This document shows, piece by piece, positions 7,457 through 15,507 of a stretch of 48,241 nucleotides of DNA (the stretch's first letter is position 1; every line of letters begins with the position of its first letter). Under the pieces are notes generated by a model. The model searched no databases and was not told where the DNA came from. It worked only from the letters and a program-made list of their open reading frames with translations. Origin of the DNA: an uncultured bacterium (lineage in GTDB: Bacteria; Bacillota; Negativicutes; Veillonellales; Veillonellaceae); assembly GCA_905214495.1 (NCBI GenBank), contig CAJMLW010000013.1:1-48241 (forward strand), given 5' to 3'. Position numbers and translations under genes: made by a program.

Positions 7457-9736
7457 ATGAAAGAAGGTAAAAGAAAGAAAACATTAACTGGTTGTAAGCA
7501 AACCAGTACATCAAAAATCATGTTATTTTCAATGATTTTAACGGCTATGAGCGCATCCATTGTATATGCAGCAGATACCAACGTGGCCGATGAACCTAAA
7601 ATATCACATACCATCACGGTAACTGCTACTAGAACTATGGAGGATATCATAAAAACACCAAGTGCTGTATCTGTTGTAACAGACAAAGATATTGAAACAC
7701 GAAGAGTTGATACCGTAACAGATGCTCTACAAATGTTACCTGGCGTGTATAAAAGCCAAAAAGCAAACGGTGGATTACAAATTCGCGGTTTTGATTCTAC
7801 TGACACCTTAGTATTACTCAATGGTGTACCAATGAATAACACTTTTAATAATGGTGTTGATTGGGAAGCTATACCAGTACATTCTATTGAAAGGATCGAA
7901 TTAGTACGTGGTCCTAGCTCCTCTTTATATGGTGGCAGAGGTGTTGCTGGTGTTATCAACATTCAAACAAAACAACAACAACCAAAACAATCTGTAAAAG
8001 ATATCCATTGGCATGGACAAATTGGATATGGATCTCACGGGACACTAAATAATGAGTTAGGGTTTGATGCACAAGTATCTAATCGTATTACTGTCGGTAT
8101 GTCTGCAGAGCAAAGAAAAACAGATGGTTATCCAGGTTTCTTTATTACCGGCAGAGCTGCCAACATAAGGCCGTCTACTGTAACAGTTACACCAGATAAC
8201 CCAGTTCCACAAACCAAAGATGGTTCCTATCTATTAGGTAGTCGAGGAGATAAGTCATTTAATAATAAGAATCTATCTGCGTATGTAACGATGAAACTCC
8301 GTGATAGAGAATCATTAACCTACTCTTATCTATATACGAAAAATAGATATGCTTATGAGAATCCAATGAGTACCATAACCGTAAATGGTGCACCTATCTT
8401 CTCTGGAAATGTCAAAATTAACAATCAAAAATATGTAGCACTTAGAACAAGTAGATACTTAGGCTATGATGGATTAAAAGAATATCATGCTCATAACCTA
8501 CAATATAAAAATGACAAAAATAAGCTACAAGTTACTTTCAATATATTAGATCGAAAAAAAGATGGATTCTCTAGCCCTAGCAATCCAAATACACCTAACT
8601 ACAGCGGCCCTGGTGATGATTCATTCTATCCTGGAAAAACAATTAATTTTGATGCACAAAAAGTATGGGATCGTATGGGGAAACATAGCGTTGTTGCGGG
8701 CATTAACTGGAAAAAGGAAAGCTTTGAGCAAAAACGAAGAGAATTAACTAATTGGAGAAATCATTCTTCCTTTGATTCAACCACATATCCTGGTGGATTG
8801 TATGAAATCAATAAAGGTGCTACAAATAATTTAGCCCTATTCGTCCAAGACACATACCGTCCTAATTTCAATTGGGCTATTTATACCGGACTTCGCATAG
8901 ACCGATTCAAAAAATTCGATGGTCAACATGTTACCTATGATACGACCAATAATAGATACGACACCGTAAATCATGGTGAAGGTAGCTATACTGAATGGAG
9001 TCCAAAATTAGCAATTGAACATTATGTAACCGATTCCCTAAATGTATATGCTTCCTATGGTCACTCTTTTAATCCACCACCACTTAGTCAAGTATATCGT
9101 TACACAGATGTAGTACGAGCGAATCCAAATCTTGATCCAGAACGTTCAGATACATTTGAAGTTGGTATGAAAAAAGAATGGGGCACAAAAACTGCATTAA
9201 ATCTATCTGCATTCTATGTAAAAACGAAGGATAAGGTTAAATATGTAACACATTATGATAATAATGGTGATGTAGATTATAAAATGTATGAAAATGTAGA
9301 CCAAGAAACTCGTCGCGGCATAGAATTAGAACTTCGCCACCAACTATCCTCAAAATGGTCTGTATTTGGAAACTATACATGGCAAATGGGTCGTATAAAA
9401 CATAAAGATCTTCCTAACACAAATGCAAGCGGATATGAGGAAATCAATTATGATATACCTAAACACATCTTCCATGCAGGTCTTGAATATACTAATGGTA
9501 AATGGAATGCCCTTTGGGATGCTCAATATGTAAGTCGTCGACAATCAGTAGATGATATTACAGGTCAATACGGTTCCTCAGATAGCTACTTTATCTCTAA
9601 TATAGCAATGAATTACAAATTCTCCAAAAAAGCGACATTACAATTAGGTATTCAAAATGTGTTTAATCGTGTTTTCTTTGATGATGAAGCTACCGCAGGA
9701 CGAACATATTCTGCAAGTATGAAGTTTAAATTTTAG
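7457..9736 (+). CDS. TonB-dependent outer-membrane receptor
   Basis: A 759-residue outer-membrane active transporter. The signal peptide covers about residues 1-38 (basic start, core, VYAAD). A TonB box-like segment, SHTITVTATRT, follows near residue 50. The plug domain, about 60-170, contains TPSAVSVVTDKDIE, LPGVYKSQ, LQIRGFDSTDTLVLLNGVPM, SIERIELVRGPSSSLYGG and GVINI. The remaining 590 residues alternate like a 22-strand barrel and end in a terminal Phe (SMKFKF), as required for outer-membrane insertion. Several strands are FecA/CirA-like, but the substrate (siderophore, haem, cobalamin or other) cannot be told. No TonB or ABC partner is nearby. It is transcribed away from the adhesin gene and may be iron-regulated if the upstream Fur-like site is real. 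Confidence 0.93.
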   Translation: MKEGKRKKTLTGCKQTSTSKIMLFSMILTAMSASIVYAADTNVADEPKISHTITVTATRTMEDIIKTPSAVSVVTDKDIETRRVDTVTDALQMLPGVYKSQKANGGLQIRGFDSTDTLVLLNGVPMNNTFNNGVDWEAIPVHSIERIELVRGPSSSLYGGRGVAGVINIQTKQQQPKQSVKDIHWHGQIGYGSHGTLNNELGFDAQVSNRITVGMSAEQRKTDGYPGFFITGRAANIRPSTVTVTPDNPVPQTKDGSYLLGSRGDKSFNNKNLSAYVTMKLRDRESLTYSYLYTKNRYAYENPMSTITVNGAPIFSGNVKINNQKYVALRTSRYLGYDGLKEYHAHNLQYKNDKNKLQVTFNILDRKKDGFSSPSNPNTPNYSGPGDDSFYPGKTINFDAQKVWDRMGKHSVVAGINWKKESFEQKRRELTNWRNHSSFDSTTYPGGLYEINKGATNNLALFVQDTYRPNFNWAIYTGLRIDRFKKFDGQHVTYDTTNNRYDTVNHGEGSYTEWSPKLAIEHYVTDSLNVYASYGHSFNPPPLSQVYRYTDVVRANPNLDPERSDTFEVGMKKEWGTKTALNLSAFYVKTKDKVKYVTHYDNNGDVDYKMYENVDQETRRGIELELRHQLSSKWSVFGNYTWQMGRIKHKDLPNTNASGYEEINYDIPKHIFHAGLEYTNGKWNALWDAQYVSRRQSVDDITGQYGSSDSYFISNIAMNYKFSKKATLQLGIQNVFNRVFFDDEATAGRTYSASMKFKF

Positions 9737-9831
9737 TAATCATTCATCAAATTTTACTATATAACTTCTATTTGCTTTAACCACAACCATATAAAATCTA
9801 TTTAAATTTAATATATAAAAGCAAAAAAAGC

Positions 9832-9858
9832 CCATCGCATATCGTTTCTATGCGATGG
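9832..9858. terminator. Bidirectional terminator between receptor and converging gene
   Basis: A perfect 10-base-pair stem, CCATCGCATA and TATGCGATGG, with a 7-base loop. On the minus strand it is followed by GCTTTTTTTGC, directly after the stop of the 148-codon ORF. On the plus strand the trailing ACTTATTTATT is weaker. It lies about 95 bases after the receptor stop. Confidence 0.8.
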
Positions 9859-9864
9859 ACTTAT

Positions 9865-10311
9865 TTATTCTTCTTCAATTATTACTCCATTTATATATGC
9901 AAATTCAATCATAGTGGATCCATAAAATTCACTCACGCCTAATGAAATATTTTCTTTAGGAATTTCTTTCAACTGATTATAAAAGTCAATATACATACTT
10001 CTTAACTCAGAATTTTTGATTATTTTATTAAAATATTGTTGAGCTTTATCTTTTCCACCATAATGATAAATATAATACGGTAGATTATAATCGTTTATAT
10101 CTCCCTCTATAAGTTTTTCAATATTACGTTCTGTATCTTCAAAACCTTCAAATAGCGGTATTATATATTCCTCACATAACTTGCTAACTTCATCTACAGT
10201 ATATTGATAGCTAGCACCTGATAATTGATACCAATGCCATTCCGTTCTATTTAACAAACGACCTAATTCTCCGCCATATACAAACCCGTTATGAAAATTA
10301 GCTTTTTTCAT
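9865..10311 (-). CDS. Hypothetical protein, probably 5'-truncated (weak DUF4304 resemblance)
   Basis: This 148-residue ORF is not firmly recognised. The segment LNRTEWHWYQLSG, then an acidic helix and YIIPLFEGFEDTERNIEKLI, recall the C-terminal half of DUF4304-type proteins; this is weak. The ATG at 10311 has no visible ribosome site. The frame is open for another 36 codons upstream, encoding a protein-like stretch (VYDWTKIIQNIEVDLINFSK, then DALEFVPHITIYSKS), up to the stop of the upstream ORF at 10420, which is in the same frame. So the true gene has probably lost its 5' end, or is made by another start. A strong terminator follows its stop. Confidence 0.5.
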   Translation of the reverse strand: MKKANFHNGFVYGGELGRLLNRTEWHWYQLSGASYQYTVDEVSKLCEEYIIPLFEGFEDTERNIEKLIEGDINDYNLPYYIYHYGGKDKAQQYFNKIIKNSELRSMYIDFYNQLKEIPKENISLGVSEFYGSTMIEFAYINGVIIEEE

Positions 10312-10419
10312 AGATTTAGAATAAATGGTAATATGTGGAACAAACTCTAATGCATCTTTACTAAAGTTTATAAGATCAACTTCAATATTTTGAATTATTT
10401 TAGTCCAATCATATACAGC

Positions 10420-10863
10420 TTACTTTATCGGTAAAAACATGGGGTGTTTTTTGACACGATACACCATCTCTCCGCTATTCCAAATATACATAATCGTGGA
10501 TACTGGAGATTTTTCATCGGCCCAAAGCCAACCGGTATATGTAGTTGTATTAGCATAATAGCCTTCAGTAATTATTTCAAATTCTGAATCTGCATACTCA
10601 TTCATAAAATCATGTAAACAAATGGACTTTCCAGTAAATCGACCTTCCCGTAAGGTTTTGTTAAATATTAGTACCTTACACAAATCCACATCACAGTCTT
10701 TAAAAGATATTTCACCGGAAAAAGCTCTTTCTTCACCGTCTACCAATTGATACATTTCGTCAACTGTTAACGTCAATGTTTTATTATGAATTCTGATTCT
10801 ATTTACTTTACTACCATAAAGACTGAAAAGAATATTACTCTTTCTATCATGTATAAACTCCAT
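10420..10863 (-). CDS. Hypothetical protein of unknown function
   Basis: A soluble protein of 147 residues from the ATG at 10863, which has GAGGA five bases upstream. An earlier ATG at 10902 would add 13 unlikely residues (MNYNSRFCLMRNN) behind a weaker site. The sequence is beta-rich (LTLTVDEMYQLVD, ISFKDCDVDLCKVLIFN, YTGWLWADE, MYIWNSGEMVYRVKKHP), and no known motif was recognised. It follows the RlmD-type gene by about 70 bases on the same strand. Its stop codon is in frame with the next ORF. Its small size and company of another orphan gene recall immunity-type accessory genes, without proof. Confidence 0.5.
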   Translation of the reverse strand: MEFIHDRKSNILFSLYGSKVNRIRIHNKTLTLTVDEMYQLVDGEERAFSGEISFKDCDVDLCKVLIFNKTLREGRFTGKSICLHDFMNEYADSEFEIITEGYYANTTTYTGWLWADEKSPVSTIMYIWNSGEMVYRVKKHPMFLPIK

Positions 10864-10932
10864 ATTATTCCTCATAAGGCAAAATCTAGAATTATAATTC
10901 ATTGACGCCTATCGCATGGGCAGTGCTATCAC

Positions 10933-12396
10933 TCACTGCGTCGTTTCACTCCTAGTAAGCAAAGCCACTGCCTCAACATGAGCCGTCATAGGGAACATGT
11001 CTACTGGTTGTACTTCTTTTAGTTCATAGCCGTAGTGTGTGAGGATTTCAATGTCCCTTGCCATAGTAGCTGGGTTACAGGATACGTAAACAATACGTTT
11101 AGGTTCCATACCCGCTGCAGAGGTCAGCACTTCTTCTTTACAGCCTGCCCGGATTGGATCGAATACGATGACGTCTGGACGTACGCCAGCTTTGTAGAGT
11201 TTTGGCATTTCTACAGCCGCATCAGCGACGATAAATTCTGTATTATTATAGCCATTGAGACGTGCATTTTCACGAGCATTGATAATGGCTGGTTCTACGA
11301 TTTCTATGCCGATAACATATTTCGCTTTATGGGCTAAGAACAGCGAAATGGTGCCCGTACCACAATAGGCATCGATAACGGTCTCATTCCCCTCTAGGTT
11401 TGCATACGCAAGAGCTTGGTCATAAAGCACCGTAGTTTGTTCTGGATTCACTTGGAAGAAGGAATGTGGAGATAATGTAAATCGTAAATCCTTTATGTGA
11501 TCTGTAATCGTCCCATCACCATATAATATATTGTTTTTAGGTCCTAAGATAACATTAGTTCGCTTACCATTTACGTTATGAACGATAGTTTCTACTTGAG
11601 GAATTCGTTCTGTTAATTTTTCTACCCACTTTTCTTGATGTGGTAAATAGTCTGTAGCAGTTACAAGGATAACCATCCATCCTGACTGTCCAATACGACC
11701 AATTACATGACGCAACACACCTTTACCAGTATGTTCATCATATGGTTCAATTTGAAGTTCTTTTGCGATATCATAACAAGCTTGAGCTATGATATTATTC
11801 CCTTCATCTTGAATTGGACAATTTGTACCTTGCACAATATCATGAGATCCCATCGCATAGAATCCCATTTGAATATTGTCTCTAGTCCCCCCAACAGGCA
11901 TTTGCATCTTGTTTCTATATGCCCACGGATCAAGTGGGCCTAATGCAGGTTTTACTAGGTCTGGGTTTTGATGACCAATACGCTCTATAACGTCTTTCAC
12001 CTTTTGTGTTTTTAGTGAAAGCTGACCTTCATACGTAATGTGTTGTAATTGGCATCCGCCACATATACCGTATAACTCACAAGTAGGCTCAATACGATTA
12101 TTAGCTGGTGTAACTACTTCTAATAGCTTACTAGTAGCATATGTCTTTTTTACCATATTGATGGATACTTTCACAGTTTCACTTGGTAATGCAAAGGGAA
12201 CAAAGACTGTAAAATCCTGTACACGTCCCACTCCTTCTCCACTGCTTCCGATACCTTGAATCTCTACGAGCACTTCATCCCCTAGTTTAACGGGAGCATT
12301 CAGAATAGCCTGTTGTTTTTTAGAAAGTTTTCCACCTGTATGTTGTTGTCTACCTTTAGATTTATGTTTACGAGATGTACGACCTGTACCGTTCAT
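10933..12396 (-). CDS. rlmD: 23S rRNA (uracil-C5)-methyltransferase, RlmD/RumA type
   Basis: A 487-residue SAM-dependent RNA m5U methyltransferase of the TrmA/RlmD/RlmCD family. After a basic N-terminal tail comes a TRAM domain (about 35-95). The iron-sulfur cysteines lie at CELYGICGGCQLQH, with a fourth cysteine near GTNCP. The SAM motif is DAYCGTGTISLFLA, followed by DPIRAGC and the catalytic cysteine in VYVSCNPATMARD. Substrate is probably U1939 of 23S rRNA, but Firmicute members can also modify U747, so exact specificity is uncertain. The start is the ATG at 12396: it overlaps the upstream TerC stop by one base (TAATG), better than a TTG at 12417. It is coupled to the TerC gene. Confidence 0.92.
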   Translation of the reverse strand: MNGTGRTSRKHKSKGRQQHTGGKLSKKQQAILNAPVKLGDEVLVEIQGIGSSGEGVGRVQDFTVFVPFALPSETVKVSINMVKKTYATSKLLEVVTPANNRIEPTCELYGICGGCQLQHITYEGQLSLKTQKVKDVIERIGHQNPDLVKPALGPLDPWAYRNKMQMPVGGTRDNIQMGFYAMGSHDIVQGTNCPIQDEGNNIIAQACYDIAKELQIEPYDEHTGKGVLRHVIGRIGQSGWMVILVTATDYLPHQEKWVEKLTERIPQVETIVHNVNGKRTNVILGPKNNILYGDGTITDHIKDLRFTLSPHSFFQVNPEQTTVLYDQALAYANLEGNETVIDAYCGTGTISLFLAHKAKYVIGIEIVEPAIINARENARLNGYNNTEFIVADAAVEMPKLYKAGVRPDVIVFDPIRAGCKEEVLTSAAGMEPKRIVYVSCNPATMARDIEILTHYGYELKEVQPVDMFPMTAHVEAVALLTRSETTQ

Positions 12397-13064
12397 TACG
12401 CGTCTCTTTTCTTCCAAATTTTAATGATACCAGTCACAATAAGAACAAAGAATAGGGCACCAAATTTTACGAGTAATTCATCCCCTTGAATGTATGGCAA
12501 AAGAAGTGGATCTTCTACAATCATTTCACCGGCAACCCATCCAAGTAGTGCACCGCCAGCCCAAAGAATGGCTGGGAATTTGTTAATAATACGAGCGAAT
12601 AGTGTAGAACAAAATACGATGATAGGTACCGTAATTAGCATACCAACGATAACAAGCTCTAAATGACCTTTTGCAGCGCCCACAACACCGATGACATTGT
12701 CAATACTCATCATAGCGTCGGCAACGATAATTGTCCAAATAGCACCCATTAAGGAGTTTTTAGCTTCAATATGAGCCTCTTCATCATCACCTTTTAAAAG
12801 TTGGATTGCAATCCAAACGAGAACTAAGCCACCACCTAAATGAATGAGAGGAATTAATGTTAATGCCTCTACTAAAATAGTAGCAAAGATAAGGCGCATT
12901 AAAATAGCACCTACCGTCCCCCATATAACGGCTTTCTTTTGAAGTTCTGGTGCTAGTTTACCAGCTGCCATACCGATAACTACGGCATTATCGCCAGCTA
13001 ATAAAATATCTATCAATATAATCTTACCAATAGTGACCCAAGTGGCCACTTCTAAAAATTCCAT
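12396..13064 (-). CDS. TerC family integral membrane protein (copy 1)
   Basis: A 222-residue inner-membrane protein with about seven hydrophobic segments. It shows TerC/YjbE-type motifs: IDILLAGDNAVVIGMAAG near residues 18-35, and IIVADAMMSIDNVIGVVGAA at about 113-132, where the acidic and Asn residues within the membrane are the conserved ones. TerC relatives in Bacillus export manganese or help metallate secreted enzymes; others are linked to tellurite resistance. Its stop overlaps the rlmD start, so the two are co-translated. It is a close paralogue of the gene at 13226-13885. Confidence 0.88.
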   Translation of the reverse strand: MEFLEVATWVTIGKIILIDILLAGDNAVVIGMAAGKLAPELQKKAVIWGTVGAILMRLIFATILVEALTLIPLIHLGGGLVLVWIAIQLLKGDDEEAHIEAKNSLMGAIWTIIVADAMMSIDNVIGVVGAAKGHLELVIVGMLITVPIIVFCSTLFARIINKFPAILWAGGALLGWVAGEMIVEDPLLLPYIQGDELLVKFGALFFVLIVTGIIKIWKKRDA

Positions 13065-13180
13065 TGTACTTACCTCGACTACGTTTAAATTCTATAACTA
13101 TCCCTTAACTATATCATATTTCAAGTATTTTCTCATCTAAAACTAATGGCGCAATACACGTTCATCATCAACTGAAAAAA

Positions 13181-13211
13181 TATCTCTCCTCCTATAAAAA
13201 GAGAAGAGATA
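13181..13211 (-). terminator. Rho-independent terminator between the two terC-like genes
   Basis: On the minus strand a stem of 7 plus 3 base pairs with one mismatch (TATCTCT paired with AGAGATA) is followed by TTTTTTC. It comes 14 bases after the stop of the upstream TerC copy, so the two paralogues are probably transcribed separately. Confidence 0.75.
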
Positions 13212-13225
13212 TACTAAAACCTAAT

Positions 13226-13885
13226 TTATTTTTTAAGCTGTTTTGCCAATAACGATGCGCCCACTACGAGAATAACGGCAGCTATTTTAATATATAATGC
13301 ATACGGTTCAACTATATGAGCAATCAATGTATCCTCTACTGTCATATCAGCACCTACCCATCCAAGGATACCACCGCCAACGTATAAGATAATTGGAAAA
13401 CGCTCGATAACTTTCACAAATAAAGTACTGCCATAAATGATAATAGGTACAGTAATTAACATACCAATGGCTACCATTGTCATATGACCACCGGCAGCAC
13501 CAACTACACCAATAACATTATCGATACCCATGATACCGTCTGCAATAACAATCGTCATGATAGCAGCGCGCAAATTATCCTTGGCCTCGATATTATGCTC
13601 ACTGTCATCATCAGCAACAAGTTTATAACCAATCCATAACAGAAGGATACCACCTACCAAACGCAGAGCAGGAATATTGTTCAATGCCTCTACAAATAGG
13701 AATGCCATAACAAGGCGTAAAATAATGGCACCTGCTGTGCCCCAGAAGATTGCTTTCTTCTGTAAGTTAGCTGGTAAATTTCGTGCAGCCATACCGATCA
13801 CGATGGCATTATCGCCAGCCAATAGAATATCAATGACAATGATTTGTAACATTGCCAACAAACCTTGAACAGATAAAATGTCCAA
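13226..13885 (-). CDS. TerC family integral membrane protein (copy 2)
   Basis: A 219-residue paralogue of the neighbouring TerC protein, with the same topology and motifs (IDILLAGDNAIVIGMAARNL near residue 18; VIADGIMGIDNVIGVVGAAG at about 112-131). The start is a TTG at 13885, placed 6 bases after a strong AGGAGG. Probable role: metal-ion (manganese) efflux or metallation, inferred from the family. It has its own promoter upstream and a terminator downstream. Confidence 0.88.
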   Translation of the reverse strand: MDILSVQGLLAMLQIIVIDILLAGDNAIVIGMAARNLPANLQKKAIFWGTAGAIILRLVMAFLFVEALNNIPALRLVGGILLLWIGYKLVADDDSEHNIEAKDNLRAAIMTIVIADGIMGIDNVIGVVGAAGGHMTMVAIGMLITVPIIIYGSTLFVKVIERFPIILYVGGGILGWVGADMTVEDTLIAHIVEPYALYIKIAAVILVVGASLLAKQLKK

Positions 13886-13921
13886 TTCGTACCTCCTATA
13901 ACGAAAATATTTAATATACTT

Positions 13922-13951
13922 ATTATACTAAAGAGAATCCACCCTGTACAA
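13922..13951 (-). promoter_or_regulatory. Sigma-A type promoter of terC copy 2
   Basis: On the minus strand TTGTAC and TATAAT are separated by 18 bases, giving a leader of roughly 30 bases to the TTG start. I looked for the yybP-ykoY manganese riboswitch that often precedes such genes and saw no match in this short leader. Confidence 0.6.
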
Positions 13952-14078
13952 TACTGTAATGTATCCATCTATTCCTAATGCGAATACCCTTATATGCAAC
14001 TATATTCTATAGTTTTCTATACATCTAGCCATAATAAATAGACTATGTTAAAATATATCATCAATTTAGGAGGTCATT

Positions 14079-15434
14079 ATGTATCAAACATATTCTATAC
14101 TACAAAAATTATGGTTGTTCATTAAACTATTTACTCCTATGTGCATCACCCAATTTTCTCTTGTAGGGGGCACATTTATCGCCATCTTCTTAACAGGACA
14201 ATATAGTACAATTGATTTAGCTGGAGTTGCTACAGGGTACAATCTATGGTTATTATTCTATATCTTTGCACAAGGGACCCTAATGGGTATCACCCCGATC
14301 ATTGCACAGCTATTAGGAGCCAAGAAAACAGATAGTATACCTACCATCGTCTACCAAGGGTTTTATATTGCAACAACCCTAGCACTTATTATATTATTAC
14401 TCGGTGTTTTCGGATTAGTACCATTACTAAATTTCCTTAACTTAGAACCTGCTGCTACGGCTGTTTGTATCAATTATTTGAAAGCTTTCGCACTTGGCTT
14501 ATTCCCTTTATTATGGGTTAATACATTGCGTAACACTGTAGATTCTCACGGTCTAACTCACTATTCTATGGCCATTGTAGTAACGAGCTTTGTAGTAAAT
14601 GTATTTTTAAATTACTCCTTAATTTTTGGGCATTTCGGATTTCCTGAAATCGGTGGTGTAGGTGCTGGTTACGGTATTGCTGGAGCTTGTTGGACAAACT
14701 TTATCCTATTTAGTGCTATGGTACTCTTCCATCCTAAATTGAAGGGATATCGTATCTATAAAGATTGGGTAGGCCCCAAATGGCAATACATACGTGAGCA
14801 ATTGCAAATCGGTTTGCCAATCGGTTCTTCCATTTTTTTCGAAGCTAGCATTTTCAGTATTGCAGGCCTATTAATGGTACACTTTGGTTCTGCTGTTGTA
14901 GCTGCTCACCAATCTGTCATTTCCTTTACCAATGTTTTCTATTGCTTACCACTTAGCATTGCCATGGCATCTACCATTGCCGTAGGCTATGAAGTTGGTG
15001 CAGGTCGACACAAAGAAGCCATTTATTACTCCTACATTTCTCGTGTGTTAGCCATTGTAATTGCAATTTTGATTTGTGCTTTCACATTCACCCATATGGA
15101 AAGTATATCCGCATTATTTACAAATGATGAAGAGGTTTATAATCTTATTTATAGATTTCTTGGCTATGGCGTTTTTTTCTCTGCCTTCGATGCCATCGGT
15201 ACACCTTTACAAGGCATTCTCCGTGGTTACAAGGATGTAAAGATTGTATTCTATATCTCTCTTATTTCATACTGGGGTGTTTGCTTCCCTATCGCATACA
15301 TTCTTGCCAACAACCCAAATTACGGCCCATTTGGTGTATGGATAGGCCTATTAGCTAGCGTAATTGTAGCAGGCATACTATTCACTATTCGAACATGGTA
15401 TATTCAACACAAACAAGTACATATAAAAGTATAA
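14079..15434 (+). CDS. MATE family efflux transporter
   Basis: A 451-residue inner-membrane protein with about 12 hydrophobic segments arranged as two similar halves, as in cation-coupled multidrug and toxin extruders of the MATE/NorM-DinF group. Typical family stretches are YNLWLLFYIFAQGTLMGITP, IAQLLGAKK, LQIGLPIGSSIFFEASIFS, and in the second half AAHQSVISFTNVFYCLPLSI followed by ALAV-like ASTIAVGYEVGAGRH. A good GGAGG lies 8 bases before the ATG. It is monocistronic and convergent with uvrC, sharing a terminator. Substrate cannot be deduced. Confidence 0.9.
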   Translation: MYQTYSILQKLWLFIKLFTPMCITQFSLVGGTFIAIFLTGQYSTIDLAGVATGYNLWLLFYIFAQGTLMGITPIIAQLLGAKKTDSIPTIVYQGFYIATTLALIILLLGVFGLVPLLNFLNLEPAATAVCINYLKAFALGLFPLLWVNTLRNTVDSHGLTHYSMAIVVTSFVVNVFLNYSLIFGHFGFPEIGGVGAGYGIAGACWTNFILFSAMVLFHPKLKGYRIYKDWVGPKWQYIREQLQIGLPIGSSIFFEASIFSIAGLLMVHFGSAVVAAHQSVISFTNVFYCLPLSIAMASTIAVGYEVGAGRHKEAIYYSYISRVLAIVIAILICAFTFTHMESISALFTNDEEVYNLIYRFLGYGVFFSAFDAIGTPLQGILRGYKDVKIVFYISLISYWGVCFPIAYILANNPNYGPFGVWIGLLASVIVAGILFTIRTWYIQHKQVHIKV

Positions 15435-15439
15435 CGCAC

Positions 15440-15479
15440 AAAAGCAGCACTGCAAGTCATAATCAGCAGTGCTGCTTTT
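15440..15479. terminator. Bidirectional terminator between MATE gene and uvrC
   Basis: A perfect 14-base-pair inverted repeat, AAAAGCAGCACTGC and GCAGTGCTGCTTTT, with a 12-base loop between the converging stop codons. The A/T ends make it usable on both strands. Confidence 0.9.
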
Positions 15480-15507
15480 CTACTATAAGGTATTAACTAT
15501 TTTTATA

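Noticed and set aside
7411..7962. 183-codon minus-strand ORF overlapping the TonB receptor start
   Set aside because: Antisense to the signal peptide and plug of the receptor, low-complexity composition and no ribosome site.
10903..10945. Inverted repeats (GCAGTG/CACTGC and GACGC/GCGTC) at the end of rlmD as a terminator
   Set aside because: The two stems compete for the same bases and no T run follows on the minus strand.
13886..14078. Manganese (yybP-ykoY) riboswitch upstream of TerC copy 2
   Set aside because: The leader is only about 30 bases from the best promoter and lacks the conserved loop sequences.
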